Source: Candidatus Zixiibacteriota bacterium (GTDB lineage Bacteria; Zixibacteria; MSB-5A5; JAUVRN01). From it: 7,286 bases of DNA. The position numbers and the translations under genes were made by a program. The notes beneath the pieces are model-generated. The model was not told where the DNA came from. It saw only the letters and a list, made by a program, of their open reading frames with translations, and searched no databases. Positions 1 through 7,013 of the stretch are shown piece after piece (position 1 is the first letter of the stretch; the number at the start of each line of letters is the position of its first letter). Location: assembly GCA_030597645.1 (NCBI GenBank), contig JAUVRN010000086.1, forward strand, positions 1 to 7,286. Reading direction: 5' to 3'.

Positions 1-1326
1 AAGAAGCTCTCCGAATTCAACGAGGCATACACCGCACTCACGCAGGCCGTTGGGCCGTCCGTGGTGGAAGTCATTACGACCCGCTACGGACCGACCAGTC
101 AGCAGTCGGAATCGGCCGCCTGGCGGTTGCAACGCAGCACGGGGTCGGGTGTCATCATCAACTCGCAGGGACACGTGATCACCAACGCCCACGTGGTCGT
201 GGGGGGACAGCGTATCCGGGTTCTGTTGCCCGAGTGGCCGCCCCAGGTCCCGCGCGGGCGGTCAGTGGTCAAGCCCCGGGGAAAGGTGGTGAATGCGAAG
301 CTTATCGGCTTCGATCTCGAAGCCGACCTCGCGGTTCTCGATATCGAGGGTGACGGGTATCCGTTTCTCGATCTGGCCAATTCAGAGACGGTCCGGCCTG
401 GGCACCTGGTCTTTGCTTTCGGCAGCCCCATGGGCCTGGAAAACAGCGTCACGGCCGGTGTGATCAGTGCTGTGGCCAGGCAACTGACGCCTGAAAGCCC
501 GATGATCTACATTCAGACCGATGCCGCAGTAAATCCGGGCAACAGCGGCGGACCGCTGATCAACAGCGAAGGCAAGGTCATCGGGATCAACTCCTTCATC
601 CTGACCCGGTCGGGCGGCTCCGAGGGATTGAACTTCGCGATTCCCAGCAACATCGTCAGCGCGGTGTACGACCTGATCATCCGGCACGGATACGTGCGGC
701 GTGGCCAGATCGGCGTGCACGCGCAGACGATCACCGCCGAACTGTCCGAAGGTCTGGGTCTGCCGCAGCGCTGGGGTGTGATCATCGCCGACGTCTACCC
801 CGATTCACCGGCCGAACGAGCGAAACTCCAGGCAGGTGACATTATTCTCACACTGAATAAGAAGACCATGGAGAATGCCCGCCAGTTCGATGTCAACCTC
901 TACCGCCGGGCCGAGGGTGATGCTGTAATGCTCGCCCTGTTGCGGGGCACCGATACCATCGACGCCACGGTTCGGGTGGCCGAACGCCAGCGCGATCCAG
1001 GCTGGCTCACGGCGCATGTGACGCCCGAGAACAACCTGGTGGCGCGGCTCGGATTTCTCGGTCTCGATCTGGACATCCAGCTCATGCAGCTATTCGACGC
1101 GCTGCGGATTCAGCACGGCGTGGTCGTGGCCTCGCCCGCCTTTGCGCCCGGCTACTCCAAGGCCAGCATCAGGCCCGGCGACCTGATTCACGCCGTCAAT
1201 GGCGTAGATATCCAGAACCTCCAGGAACTGCGAGCCGCATCCGAGCGGCTGGTGCCCGGTGATCCCGTGGTCCTGCACATCGAGCGTGAAGGGCGGCTGC
1301 AATACGTGGTGTTGGAGGCACAGTGA
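1..1326 (+). CDS. HtrA/DegP-family periplasmic serine protease with two PDZ domains (5' end missing)
   Basis: The reading frame is open from the first base of the window, so the gene starts upstream; 441 codons are visible. A GTG at 61 could be mistaken for the start, but the 20 codons before it encode the usual HtrA lead-in, ending in GPSVVEV, so it is internal. Counting from window codon 1, the trypsin-like triad is complete: His64 in TNAHVV, Asp109 in ADLAVLD and Ser182 in GNSGGPL. A first PDZ domain covers about codons 235-330 (GDIILTLNKK near 279-288) and a second about 340-441 (PGDLIHAVNG near 392-401). HtrA proteins degrade or refold damaged envelope proteins, with PDZ domains binding exposed C-termini and controlling activity. 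The loop before the His region is short, without a long Q-linker. Between His and Asp there is a basic, proline-rich insertion (about codons 78-95). The signal peptide or membrane anchor cannot be seen. The stop overlaps the start of the kinase gene, indicating one operon. The family call is very secure; the exact subtype (DegP, DegQ or DegS-like) is not. Confidence 0.95.
   Translation, partial: KKLSEFNEAYTALTQAVGPSVVEVITTRYGPTSQQSESAAWRLQRSTGSGVIINSQGHVITNAHVVVGGQRIRVLLPEWPPQVPRGRSVVKPRGKVVNAKLIGFDLEADLAVLDIEGDGYPFLDLANSETVRPGHLVFAFGSPMGLENSVTAGVISAVARQLTPESPMIYIQTDAAVNPGNSGGPLINSEGKVIGINSFILTRSGGSEGLNFAIPSNIVSAVYDLIIRHGYVRRGQIGVHAQTITAELSEGLGLPQRWGVIIADVYPDSPAERAKLQAGDIILTLNKKTMENARQFDVNLYRRAEGDAVMLALLRGTDTIDATVRVAERQRDPGWLTAHVTPENNLVARLGFLGLDLDIQLMQLFDALRIQHGVVVASPAFAPGYSKASIRPGDLIHAVNGVDIQNLQELRAASERLVPGDPVVLHIEREGRLQYVVLEAQ
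1314..1318 (+). promoter_or_regulatory. Shine-Dalgarno sequence for the histidine kinase gene
   Basis: GGAGG lies inside the last codons of the protease gene, four bases before the GTG at 1323. It supports GTG 1323 as the kinase start, and with the GTGA stop/start overlap it suggests translational coupling. The spacing is slightly short. The nearby ATG at 1331 is in another frame and is not the start. Confidence 0.7.
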
Positions 1327-3515
1327 GTCGATGCACGAGTCTCGGCGCCGTCTGCATCCTGGTGTTGGCTGTATTTTTCACCGTGGCGACGGAAGCTGAA
1401 GCACTCGATACGCTTCGATTGACGCCGGACCGTCTGCAGCCGGCTGACAGCATTCCGTTGTGGGACTACTGGGTATTCCAGGAGGGTGACGACCCGGCCT
1501 GGGCCGACCCCGCCTATCCGGATGACGACTGGATGCCGTTGCCCGACAATACCGGGGATCGTCCCGGCGGATGGACCTGGCTGGGGGCGGGCTGGTTTCG
1601 CGTGCACATGGTCGTATCACCCGAACTGGGCGGGCAGGCCGTGGGCATGCAGGTCTACCAGCGCGGCGCCGTGGAGGTCTACCTCAACGGCCGAGTGGTA
1701 TACGCTCGGGGGCGTATAGGATCGTCCCGGGAGTCTGAAGACGTATACCTGAACATCTTCGGACCGCCGACTTCTCTCACGTTGGACACCGTCCGCCACC
1801 AGGTGCTGGCGATCAGGTATTCCGGCTGGACACCGGCGCCATTTTGGGGCGCCCAGGACCTGCGCGGTGTGATCGCGGCTATCGCGGACCTGGAGTGGGC
1901 GGAAGACATCTCCCGAACCATGTTCGTGGCTGGACTGAGGCATCAGACGGTCACGGTGAGCGCCTGCGTGGTCTTTTGCCTGATTCACCTGTTCGCGTAT
2001 CTCTTTTACAAACGCATCCGGGCCAATCTCTACTTTGCGTTGTTCACCGCGAGCACGGCGCTTCTCATGTTCACGTCCTCTCAGCTGGCGGTCACGCACG
2101 ACCTGCAGGTGTTTCAGCTGCTCCACGCGCTCTTCAAGGTCAGCGTGGTGAGTACGTCCGTCTTCGCGCTGTGGACGATCTATATCCTGTTCTACCCGCG
2201 CGAACCCCGGATACTTTGGGTGTTCGCCGCCATCGGGGGGATGCTCACGCTGGCGGCCTGGTGGATGCCCCGCAATGTGATCTTCATGTACTCGATTCTG
2301 ACACTGGTTGAGATGGGACGCGTGCTGGTCATGGCCCTTGTGCGGAGGATTCCGGGCGCACGTCTCATCGGGATGGGTTTCCTGATATTCTCCCTGTCAT
2401 CCACCTGGCAAATGCTGGGAGACTTCGGTGCCACGTATCAGTTCGGTCCGGAAATCGACAACTACATCTTCATGTGGGGCACGCTCGTACTCCTGTTCAT
2501 GATGTCCGTTCACCTGGCACGGCAGTTCGCCAACACCAATCGCCAACTCGAGGACCAGCTCGAACAGGTGCAGACCCTGTCCGAGAAAACCCTCGAGCAG
2601 GAACGGATCGCTGGGGAACAGGAGATGACGCGGAAGCTCCTGGAGCAAGAGGTGGAGCACCAGCGCAAGGAGTTGCAGGATGCGCGCAGGCTGGCCAAGG
2701 CGTTGCACGACCTGAAAATCACCAACCGCGAGCTCAAGTCCACGCAGACGCAGCTGGTCCAGTCCGAAAAGATGGCGGCGCTGGGCCAGCTCGTGGCCGG
2801 CGTGGCGCACGAGATCAACACACCCGTGGGTGCCATCGCCAGCATGCACGATACCATGTCGAGTGCCGTGGATCGTCTCGACAAAACACTCGCGGAAGGG
2901 TGCTCTCCTGAGTGCGATATCCCGGACAAGACGGCCATGCCTATGCGTGTCATTCGCGATGCCATACGCGTAATCGCGTCGGGTTCGAGCCGGGTGACCA
3001 ACATCGTACGACGATTGCGCAGCTTTGCCCGGCTGGACGAGGCCGAGCTCAAGCGGGCGGATCTGAACGAAGGGCTCGAGGATACGCTCACGCTGCTGCA
3101 CCACGAGTTGAAACACGACATCGAAGTCGTGCGCGAATACGGCGGGATCCCGGAGATCCACTGTTACCCGGCCCAGCTCAACCAGGTCTTCCTCAATCTG
3201 CTCGTAAACGCCCGCCAGGCCATAGAGGGAAAGGGTATCATTCGCGTCCGCTCGTATCTCGACGGCGATCAGGTGTGCGTAGATGTCGCCGATACGGGCC
3301 GGGGTATCTCCGACGAGCACCGTAAGCACATTTTCGACCCCGGATTCACGACCAAGGGCGTCGGCGTGGGTACCGGACTCGGTCTCTCCATCTGCTACCA
3401 GATCGTCGAGCAGCACCAGGGCAAGATCTCAGTGCGGAGCAAGGTGGGAGAAGGTACTACATTTACAGTGTGTCTGCCGGGGGACCTGGACCGGCGCCTC
3501 AATACGTCCACATAA
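1323..3515 (+). CDS. Sensor histidine kinase with extracytoplasmic galactose-binding-like domain and 7TMR-DISM-type membrane region
   Basis: A complete 730-residue kinase. Residues 1-28 form a signal peptide (hydrophobic about 8-21). Residues about 44-195 are an extracytoplasmic beta domain resembling the sugar-binding fold seen in glycosidases and some DISM sensors (WDYWVFQEGD, WFRVHMVV, VEVYLNGRVVY). Seven hydrophobic segments follow at about 209-229, 235-256, 267-291, 297-315, 318-340, 347-365 and 380-399. A coiled coil spans about 403-485. The phosphoacceptor His496 sits in AHEINTPVGAI. The ATPase domain has an N box (NQVFLNLLVNARQA, Asn625 and Asn629), a G1 box (DTGRGI, 657-662), an F box (IFDPGFTTK) and a G2 box (GTGLGLSI, 683-690). 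It should autophosphorylate in response to an external or membrane signal and pass phosphate to a response regulator. No receiver domain or regulator gene is present, so the partner is unknown. The GTG start overlaps the protease stop by four bases. Two cysteines, Cys527 and Cys531, lie in an insertion between the dimerisation helices. The kinase call is very secure; the ligand is not known. Confidence 0.95.
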   Translation: MSRCTSLGAVCILVLAVFFTVATEAEALDTLRLTPDRLQPADSIPLWDYWVFQEGDDPAWADPAYPDDDWMPLPDNTGDRPGGWTWLGAGWFRVHMVVSPELGGQAVGMQVYQRGAVEVYLNGRVVYARGRIGSSRESEDVYLNIFGPPTSLTLDTVRHQVLAIRYSGWTPAPFWGAQDLRGVIAAIADLEWAEDISRTMFVAGLRHQTVTVSACVVFCLIHLFAYLFYKRIRANLYFALFTASTALLMFTSSQLAVTHDLQVFQLLHALFKVSVVSTSVFALWTIYILFYPREPRILWVFAAIGGMLTLAAWWMPRNVIFMYSILTLVEMGRVLVMALVRRIPGARLIGMGFLIFSLSSTWQMLGDFGATYQFGPEIDNYIFMWGTLVLLFMMSVHLARQFANTNRQLEDQLEQVQTLSEKTLEQERIAGEQEMTRKLLEQEVEHQRKELQDARRLAKALHDLKITNRELKSTQTQLVQSEKMAALGQLVAGVAHEINTPVGAIASMHDTMSSAVDRLDKTLAEGCSPECDIPDKTAMPMRVIRDAIRVIASGSSRVTNIVRRLRSFARLDEAELKRADLNEGLEDTLTLLHHELKHDIEVVREYGGIPEIHCYPAQLNQVFLNLLVNARQAIEGKGIIRVRSYLDGDQVCVDVADTGRGISDEHRKHIFDPGFTTKGVGVGTGLGLSICYQIVEQHQGKISVRSKVGEGTTFTVCLPGDLDRRLNTST

Positions 3516-3540
3516 AACAGAGTCCGACGGGGGGCATTTC

Positions 3541-3560
3541 GCGTAACCCGCCGGGTTGCT
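3541..3560 (+). repeat. Palindrome between kinase and receptor genes (operator or weak hairpin)
   Basis: AACCCG (3545-3550) and CGGGTT (3552-3557) form a perfect inverted repeat around a single C. As RNA it would fold as a five-base-pair stem with a GCC loop, extendable by a G-T and a G-C pair. There is no T run after it, so it is a poor intrinsic terminator. It sits where the -35 region of the adjacent TATAAT-type promoter would fall, so a repressor or activator site is equally possible. With this GC content a short palindrome can also be chance. Confidence 0.45.
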
Positions 3561-3567
3561 TCAGACG

Positions 3568-3573
3568 TATAAT
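3568..3573 (+). promoter_or_regulatory. TATAAT -10 element directly upstream of the TonB-dependent receptor
   Basis: A perfect TATAAT begins 14 bases before the ATG at 3582. The expected transcription start, 6 to 8 bases past its end, falls at about 3580-3582, essentially on the start codon. No purine-rich Shine-Dalgarno lies between it and the ATG. No good -35 hexamer is seen at the usual distance; that position holds AACCCG, one arm of a palindrome. TTGCTT at 3556-3561 is too close to serve. The element therefore suggests a leaderless transcript for the receptor gene. This is inference from sequence alone. Confidence 0.55.
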
Positions 3574-3581
3574 TCTACTTC

Positions 3582-5834
3582 ATGATCCGCAAGTGGGTGG
3601 GGTGGCTGGCGTGTCTGGTTCTGCTTTGGACACCCGCACGGGCAGCAGATATCTCCGGAACCGTCTACAATGCTGAGACCGGCGACCGGGTTCCGTTCGC
3701 GGCCGCCCAGCTGAGTGGCACCGATTCCACCGGCCAGCCGTTCGAGACGGGTGCCCAGGCCGACGACTCAGGCCACTTCCGACTCGAGTTTCTGCCTTCG
3801 GGTCGCTTCGAACTGGCGGTCACGATCGTCGGTTATGATGACTACCGCGACTCGCTCTGGCTGAACACTGAATCTTCCCTCGACATTGAGGTGGAGCTCG
3901 TGCCGCGGCCCCTGGAGGGGGAGGCGCTCGTGGTGGAAGCCGTCCGCCCTGAGGTCGAGCAGGAAAAGGTCGTACAGCCTGCGATCATCAGCCTAAGCGC
4001 GGAGACTCTTCGTGAAATACCCTCGGTGGGTGAACCCGACCCGATTCGCAGTGTTCAGCTCTTGCCCGGCGTGCAGGCGGCCTCGGACGGTTCCAGCGGC
4101 CTGTACGTTCGTGGTGGCGGTCCCGACCAGACGCTGGTGTTGCTCGACAACGTAACGGTGTACACCCCGACGCATGCGTTCGGGTTCTTTTCTATCTTCA
4201 GTGCCGACGTCATCGAGGGGCTGACCCTCTACAAGGGCGCCTACCCCGCGGCGTACGGTGGGCGGCTCGGTGCCGTGCTCGACGTTCGATCGCTGGAGCC
4301 CCGGGCCGACAAGGTAACGGGTGTGGTCGGCATCAGCACGATCGCCAGCCGGGTGACGCTGCAGGGCTCTCTGGGCAGGCATCACTGGCTGCTTTCCGGG
4401 CGACGTACGTACCTCGATCCATTGCTGAGCATCCTGCGCAAGTCGGACCCGGCGATTCCGTCTTACTACTTCTACGATTTCAACGGCAAGTTCGTGTACC
4501 GTCACGACAACGGCACGACCACACTGGGCCTGTATCGCGGGCGCGACGACCTGCGGTCCGATCTCGATACGGGCAGCTTTATCGACATCAACTGGGGCAA
4601 TACGGTCGGCGCGCTGACCCACCGGCGCGCCCTGGGGGCGCGGGTCACGGCCGAGGCGATGCTTGCCGGTACGCTGTACGAGAGCCTCACGGACGTCAGC
4701 ATATTCTTCACACCGTTCGCTTTTGAGAACCGGCTACTGGAGTTGACGGCCCAGGGCCGGCTCTGGTGGCAGGCCGGAGCGAAGCACCGCCTGCAACTGG
4801 GCCTGGAGTATTCCAACTACGACTTCCAGTACGTCCAGAGCTTCAACAACGACGTGGGCGTCGACTATCGCTCCAGGCCGAAGGAAGTGGCGCTGTACGT
4901 GGATGACCAGTGGACGCCCGGGATCCTGGCTACCCTGCGAGCCGGCATGCGCCTGCGTTATCTCACGGATGGAGATCGGGTCTTTGCGGAACCGCGTGTA
5001 TCCCTGTCGCGGTCTGTGGGCACGGTGCGACTCAAGCTGGCGGGGGGCGTGTACAACCAGTATCTCCAGTTGATCAGTACGGAAGGGTTCTCCGCCGGCG
5101 ATGTGTATGTGCCGGTAGACGAATCGGCGGATCCGGGTCGCTCCTGGCAGTCGGTGATCGGTGCAGACTGGAACGTCAATTCCACGTACCGTCTCAGTGC
5201 GGAAGTGTACTACACGCGTCTCGAGAACCTCCTGACGCTGGACAACAGGTCGCCGGTCGACGAGGTCACGCTGCGTGCCGCCGACGTGTTTTTGACCGGT
5301 GGGCGCGGGTATGCCACCGGTCTTGAACTCTTTGCGGAGAAGCGTGCGGGCTCGCTGCGGGGGTGGATCGGATACACGCTGGGCACCACGCGCCGCACGT
5401 TCGACGAGCTCAACGATGGCGCCGAGTTCTCGCCCAAGTACGATCGACGTCACGACATCAATTTCGTGGCGTCCTATCGGACCGGTCCCTGGTCCCTCAA
5501 CGCCTCGTTCATCTACGCCACCGGCCAGGCCTTTACGCCTGCCACGGCCCGGTTCGACCTGCTTGACACGGGTACGGGGCAGGACAGCGACGGCTCGCTG
5601 GTCCTTGCTGCGCCGAGAAACACCGCCCGGCTGTTGCCCTATCATCGGCTGGATGTCGGTGTGGCTCGCCGTTTCCGCCTGTTCGGACTCCACGCGCGCT
5701 GGATCGTGCAGGTGTCCAACTTTTATAACCGTCGCAACGAGTGGTTCGTGCAGTACGATGCCGAATCTGCCGAGGCGGAGGTGGTCAAACAGTTGCCGCT
5801 CATCCCCAGCCTCGGACTGGAGTTTACGTTTTGA
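3582..5834 (+). CDS. TonB-dependent outer-membrane receptor with N-terminal carboxypeptidase-regulatory-like domain
   Basis: A complete 750-residue outer-membrane transporter. A signal peptide covers residues 1-21 (basic RK, hydrophobic VGWLACLVLLW, then PARA). Residues about 22-110 form a CarboxypepD_reg-like beta domain (ISGTVYNAETGDRVPFA, then GHFRLEFLPSGRFELAV). A short linker (EALVVEA, 114-120) sits where a TonB-box-like segment would be expected. The plug follows at about 140-240, with IRSVQLLPGV, GLYVRGGGPDQTLVLLDNV and YGGRLGAVLDVR. The rest is a beta barrel ending in the aromatic SLGLEFTF typical of BAM-assembled proteins. Such receptors import a substrate using energy from TonB/ExbBD; the substrate cannot be told from the sequence. 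An in-frame TAA at 3570-3572 leaves ATG 3582 as the first possible start, although no Shine-Dalgarno precedes it. The stop overlaps the next gene by one base, so this and the DUF4249-like lipoprotein form a transcriptional pair. Confidence 0.94.
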   Translation: MIRKWVGWLACLVLLWTPARAADISGTVYNAETGDRVPFAAAQLSGTDSTGQPFETGAQADDSGHFRLEFLPSGRFELAVTIVGYDDYRDSLWLNTESSLDIEVELVPRPLEGEALVVEAVRPEVEQEKVVQPAIISLSAETLREIPSVGEPDPIRSVQLLPGVQAASDGSSGLYVRGGGPDQTLVLLDNVTVYTPTHAFGFFSIFSADVIEGLTLYKGAYPAAYGGRLGAVLDVRSLEPRADKVTGVVGISTIASRVTLQGSLGRHHWLLSGRRTYLDPLLSILRKSDPAIPSYYFYDFNGKFVYRHDNGTTTLGLYRGRDDLRSDLDTGSFIDINWGNTVGALTHRRALGARVTAEAMLAGTLYESLTDVSIFFTPFAFENRLLELTAQGRLWWQAGAKHRLQLGLEYSNYDFQYVQSFNNDVGVDYRSRPKEVALYVDDQWTPGILATLRAGMRLRYLTDGDRVFAEPRVSLSRSVGTVRLKLAGGVYNQYLQLISTEGFSAGDVYVPVDESADPGRSWQSVIGADWNVNSTYRLSAEVYYTRLENLLTLDNRSPVDEVTLRAADVFLTGGRGYATGLELFAEKRAGSLRGWIGYTLGTTRRTFDELNDGAEFSPKYDRRHDINFVASYRTGPWSLNASFIYATGQAFTPATARFDLLDTGTGQDSDGSLVLAAPRNTARLLPYHRLDVGVARRFRLFGLHARWIVQVSNFYNRRNEWFVQYDAESAEAEVVKQLPLIPSLGLEFTF

Positions 5835-6799
5835 TGGACACACGCCTGGGTCACACGCAAGCTCGGCGGGCGACCCTGTCGCTGCTGGTCGCTCTGTGGA
5901 TCGTTGCAGGGGTCAACTCCTGCTCTACCGATCGGGATCCATCTTCGTTGTTCGGACCGCTGGAGACCGGACGGCTGGTCGTAGACGGACTGCTGGTCGT
6001 GGGCGCACACCTTCCCGAAATCCGTCTCACGCGCACGGGCGCGCCGGACCGGGATTACAACGCCACAGCCCACGGCGTGTCCGGGGCCCAGGTGGTGGTG
6101 CGCCAGACCGGAGGGGCCACGTACACGTACGCGGAGAGTATGCCGGGTCGGTACCGCATCATCTCCACGCACATCGTCGGGTCCGGGCGCGAGTACACGC
6201 TCGAGGTCATCACAGCGCAGGGAGAGCGGCTCACAGCCAGCACCACCACACCACCCCCGCTGTTCGTGACGGAGTGGGTGCTGCTCGAAAACGACGGGAC
6301 GACGGTGAGGCAGACGCTGCGCCGGTTTGCCGAACTGGGCGACATGGTGTTCCAGGCTCCAGAGAATCAACTCAGGTATCCGCAGGGGCTGCTGGAAGCG
6401 CGCTTCAATCGCCCGGATGTTCTCGGATTCCAGCTAGGACTCCGTGGTCTTGACAAGAACTCCCCGCTCGTGGTGCCGGCGGATTTCCTCAGCCCGGAGG
6501 ATCGCGCCAGCCTGCCTCGTTCCGTGTCGTCGCCGATATTCGAGGCCGAGGACGGCAAGGCCCGGCTGCCCTGGTTTGCCGTGTACTACGCCGGCCGTCA
6601 CGTCTACCGCGTACTGGCTCTGGATCTCAACACCTTCGACCTGATTCGCAGTCTGCCCGAACAGGGCGGATCGGCCATCGCATTCGGCGGCAATGCGGGT
6701 GGTGATTTCCAGCGCCCGATCTTCCACATCGAGGGCGGCATCGGTCTGTTCGGGTCGGCCGCCATCGATTCGGTGGGATTCAACGTCCTTCAGCCCTGA
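5834..6799 (+). CDS. DUF4249-like outer-membrane-associated lipoprotein, partner of the TonB-dependent receptor
   Basis: A 321-residue predicted lipoprotein. The start is the ATG in the TGATG junction with the receptor stop; the frame stays open upstream to at least a GTG at 5741, but that would lie inside the receptor gene and bury the signal peptide. A weak GGAG (5819-5822) lies 11 bases upstream. Residues 11-29 form a signal sequence (RRATLSLLVALWIVAG) with Cys30 as the likely lipidated residue in VNSC; Asn at -2 is unusual for a lipobox. The mature part resembles DUF4249: a first strand pair (TGRLVVDGLLVVGAHLPEIRLTR), an immunoglobulin-like section (VSGAQVVVRQ, MPGRYRI, GREYTLEVITAQGERLTAS, then a TTTPPP turn) and the family-like ending with IEGGIGLFGSAAIDSV. 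DUF4249 proteins are typically encoded beside TonB-dependent receptors in Bacteroidota relatives. Their exact role is not established; a surface or periplasmic accessory for substrate capture is a reasonable inference. Confidence 0.85.
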   Translation: MDTRLGHTQARRATLSLLVALWIVAGVNSCSTDRDPSSLFGPLETGRLVVDGLLVVGAHLPEIRLTRTGAPDRDYNATAHGVSGAQVVVRQTGGATYTYAESMPGRYRIISTHIVGSGREYTLEVITAQGERLTASTTTPPPLFVTEWVLLENDGTTVRQTLRRFAELGDMVFQAPENQLRYPQGLLEARFNRPDVLGFQLGLRGLDKNSPLVVPADFLSPEDRASLPRSVSSPIFEAEDGKARLPWFAVYYAGRHVYRVLALDLNTFDLIRSLPEQGGSAIAFGGNAGGDFQRPIFHIEGGIGLFGSAAIDSVGFNVLQP

Positions 6800-6933
6800 C
6801 CCGACTGGTAGTTAGTACCAATACGTGGCTTGATAGCCGCCCGGATCCTGTAATCTTCCGGGGCAGCGATTCCCCCTGCGTGGTCTGGGACCCGGTCGAC
6901 GCCAGGCTCTGGACCTGCCCGTAGCGGCATAAA

Positions 6934-6954
6934 CAGGGGCGTTGGGCGCCCTTG
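6934..6954 (+). terminator. Strong hairpin, candidate terminator of the receptor/DUF4249 unit
   Basis: CAGGGGCG (6934-6941) pairs with CGCCCTTG (6947-6954) through eight base pairs, one of them a G-T wobble, around a five-base TTGGG loop. This is the best hairpin in the gap. It is followed by CTTTCC rather than a real T tract, so it is an imperfect intrinsic terminator and may instead stabilise the 3' end. It lies 135 bases after the DUF4249-like stop. Its right arm touches the possible -35 box of the next gene. Confidence 0.5.
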
Positions 6955-6979
6955 CTTTCCACACAGGGTACCGTATCTT
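6952..6979 (+). promoter_or_regulatory. Candidate sigma70-like promoter for the small secreted peptide gene
   Basis: TTGCTT (6952-6957) and TATCTT (6974-6979) are separated by 16 bases and each matches the usual consensus at four of six positions or better. Transcription would begin near 6986, leaving a leader of about 40 bases with a good Shine-Dalgarno before ATG 7026. The -35 box overlaps the right arm of the hairpin at 6934-6954. Confidence 0.4.
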
Positions 6980-7013
6980 TACTGCATCATTCCTCCCGAG
7001 ATGTCGGTTGCAT

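Larger units (their letters stand above)
6800..7013. other. Intergenic gap with several small inverted repeats, no gene seen
   Basis: The 226 bases between the DUF4249-like gene and the small peptide gene show no convincing coding frame of their own and no tRNA-like fold. They contain several short inverted repeats: TGGTA/TACCA (6806-6810 and 6816-6820), GGCT/AGCC (6827-6830 and 6835-6838), CCCGGA/TCCGGG (6840-6845 and 6857-6862) and GGTC/GACC (6882-6885 and 6889-6892), then the longer hairpin and candidate promoter listed separately. The cluster may mark transcript 3' end processing, a small RNA or simply GC-rich chance. Confidence 0.6.

Noticed and set aside
61..63. GTG as the start of the HtrA gene
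   Set aside because: The frame is open upstream to the window edge and encodes conserved HtrA lead-in residues, so the GTG is an internal Val.
2397..3416. Long antisense open frame of 339 codons across the kinase gene
   Set aside because: It lies wholly opposite a gene with complete kinase motifs. Its product is low in recognisable domains and rich in His/Arg/Leu, as expected from the complement of GC-rich coding DNA.
5741..5833. Upstream extension of the DUF4249-like gene into the receptor gene
   Set aside because: It would place a hydrophilic extension before the signal peptide; the ATG in the TGATG junction gives a normal lipoprotein start.
4734..5843. Antisense open frame of 369 codons across the receptor barrel
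   Set aside because: It is opposite a clear TonB-dependent receptor barrel, with no ribosome site or domain of its own; a shadow frame caused by high GC.
5968..6005. Imperfect repeat of a CTGGTCGT-type unit in the DUF4249-like gene
   Set aside because: It is explained by the coding of the hydrophobic strand LVVDGLLVV with similar codons, and there is no further repetition.
5299..6453. 384-codon + strand frame spanning the receptor end and lipoprotein start
   Set aside because: It crosses two well-supported genes in another frame, and its product is an Arg/Pro/Ser-rich low-complexity sequence typical of an out-of-frame reading.
6800..7013. tRNA or other standard RNA gene in the gap
   Set aside because: No set of acceptor, anticodon and T-arm pairings could be assembled on either strand; only isolated short hairpins are seen.
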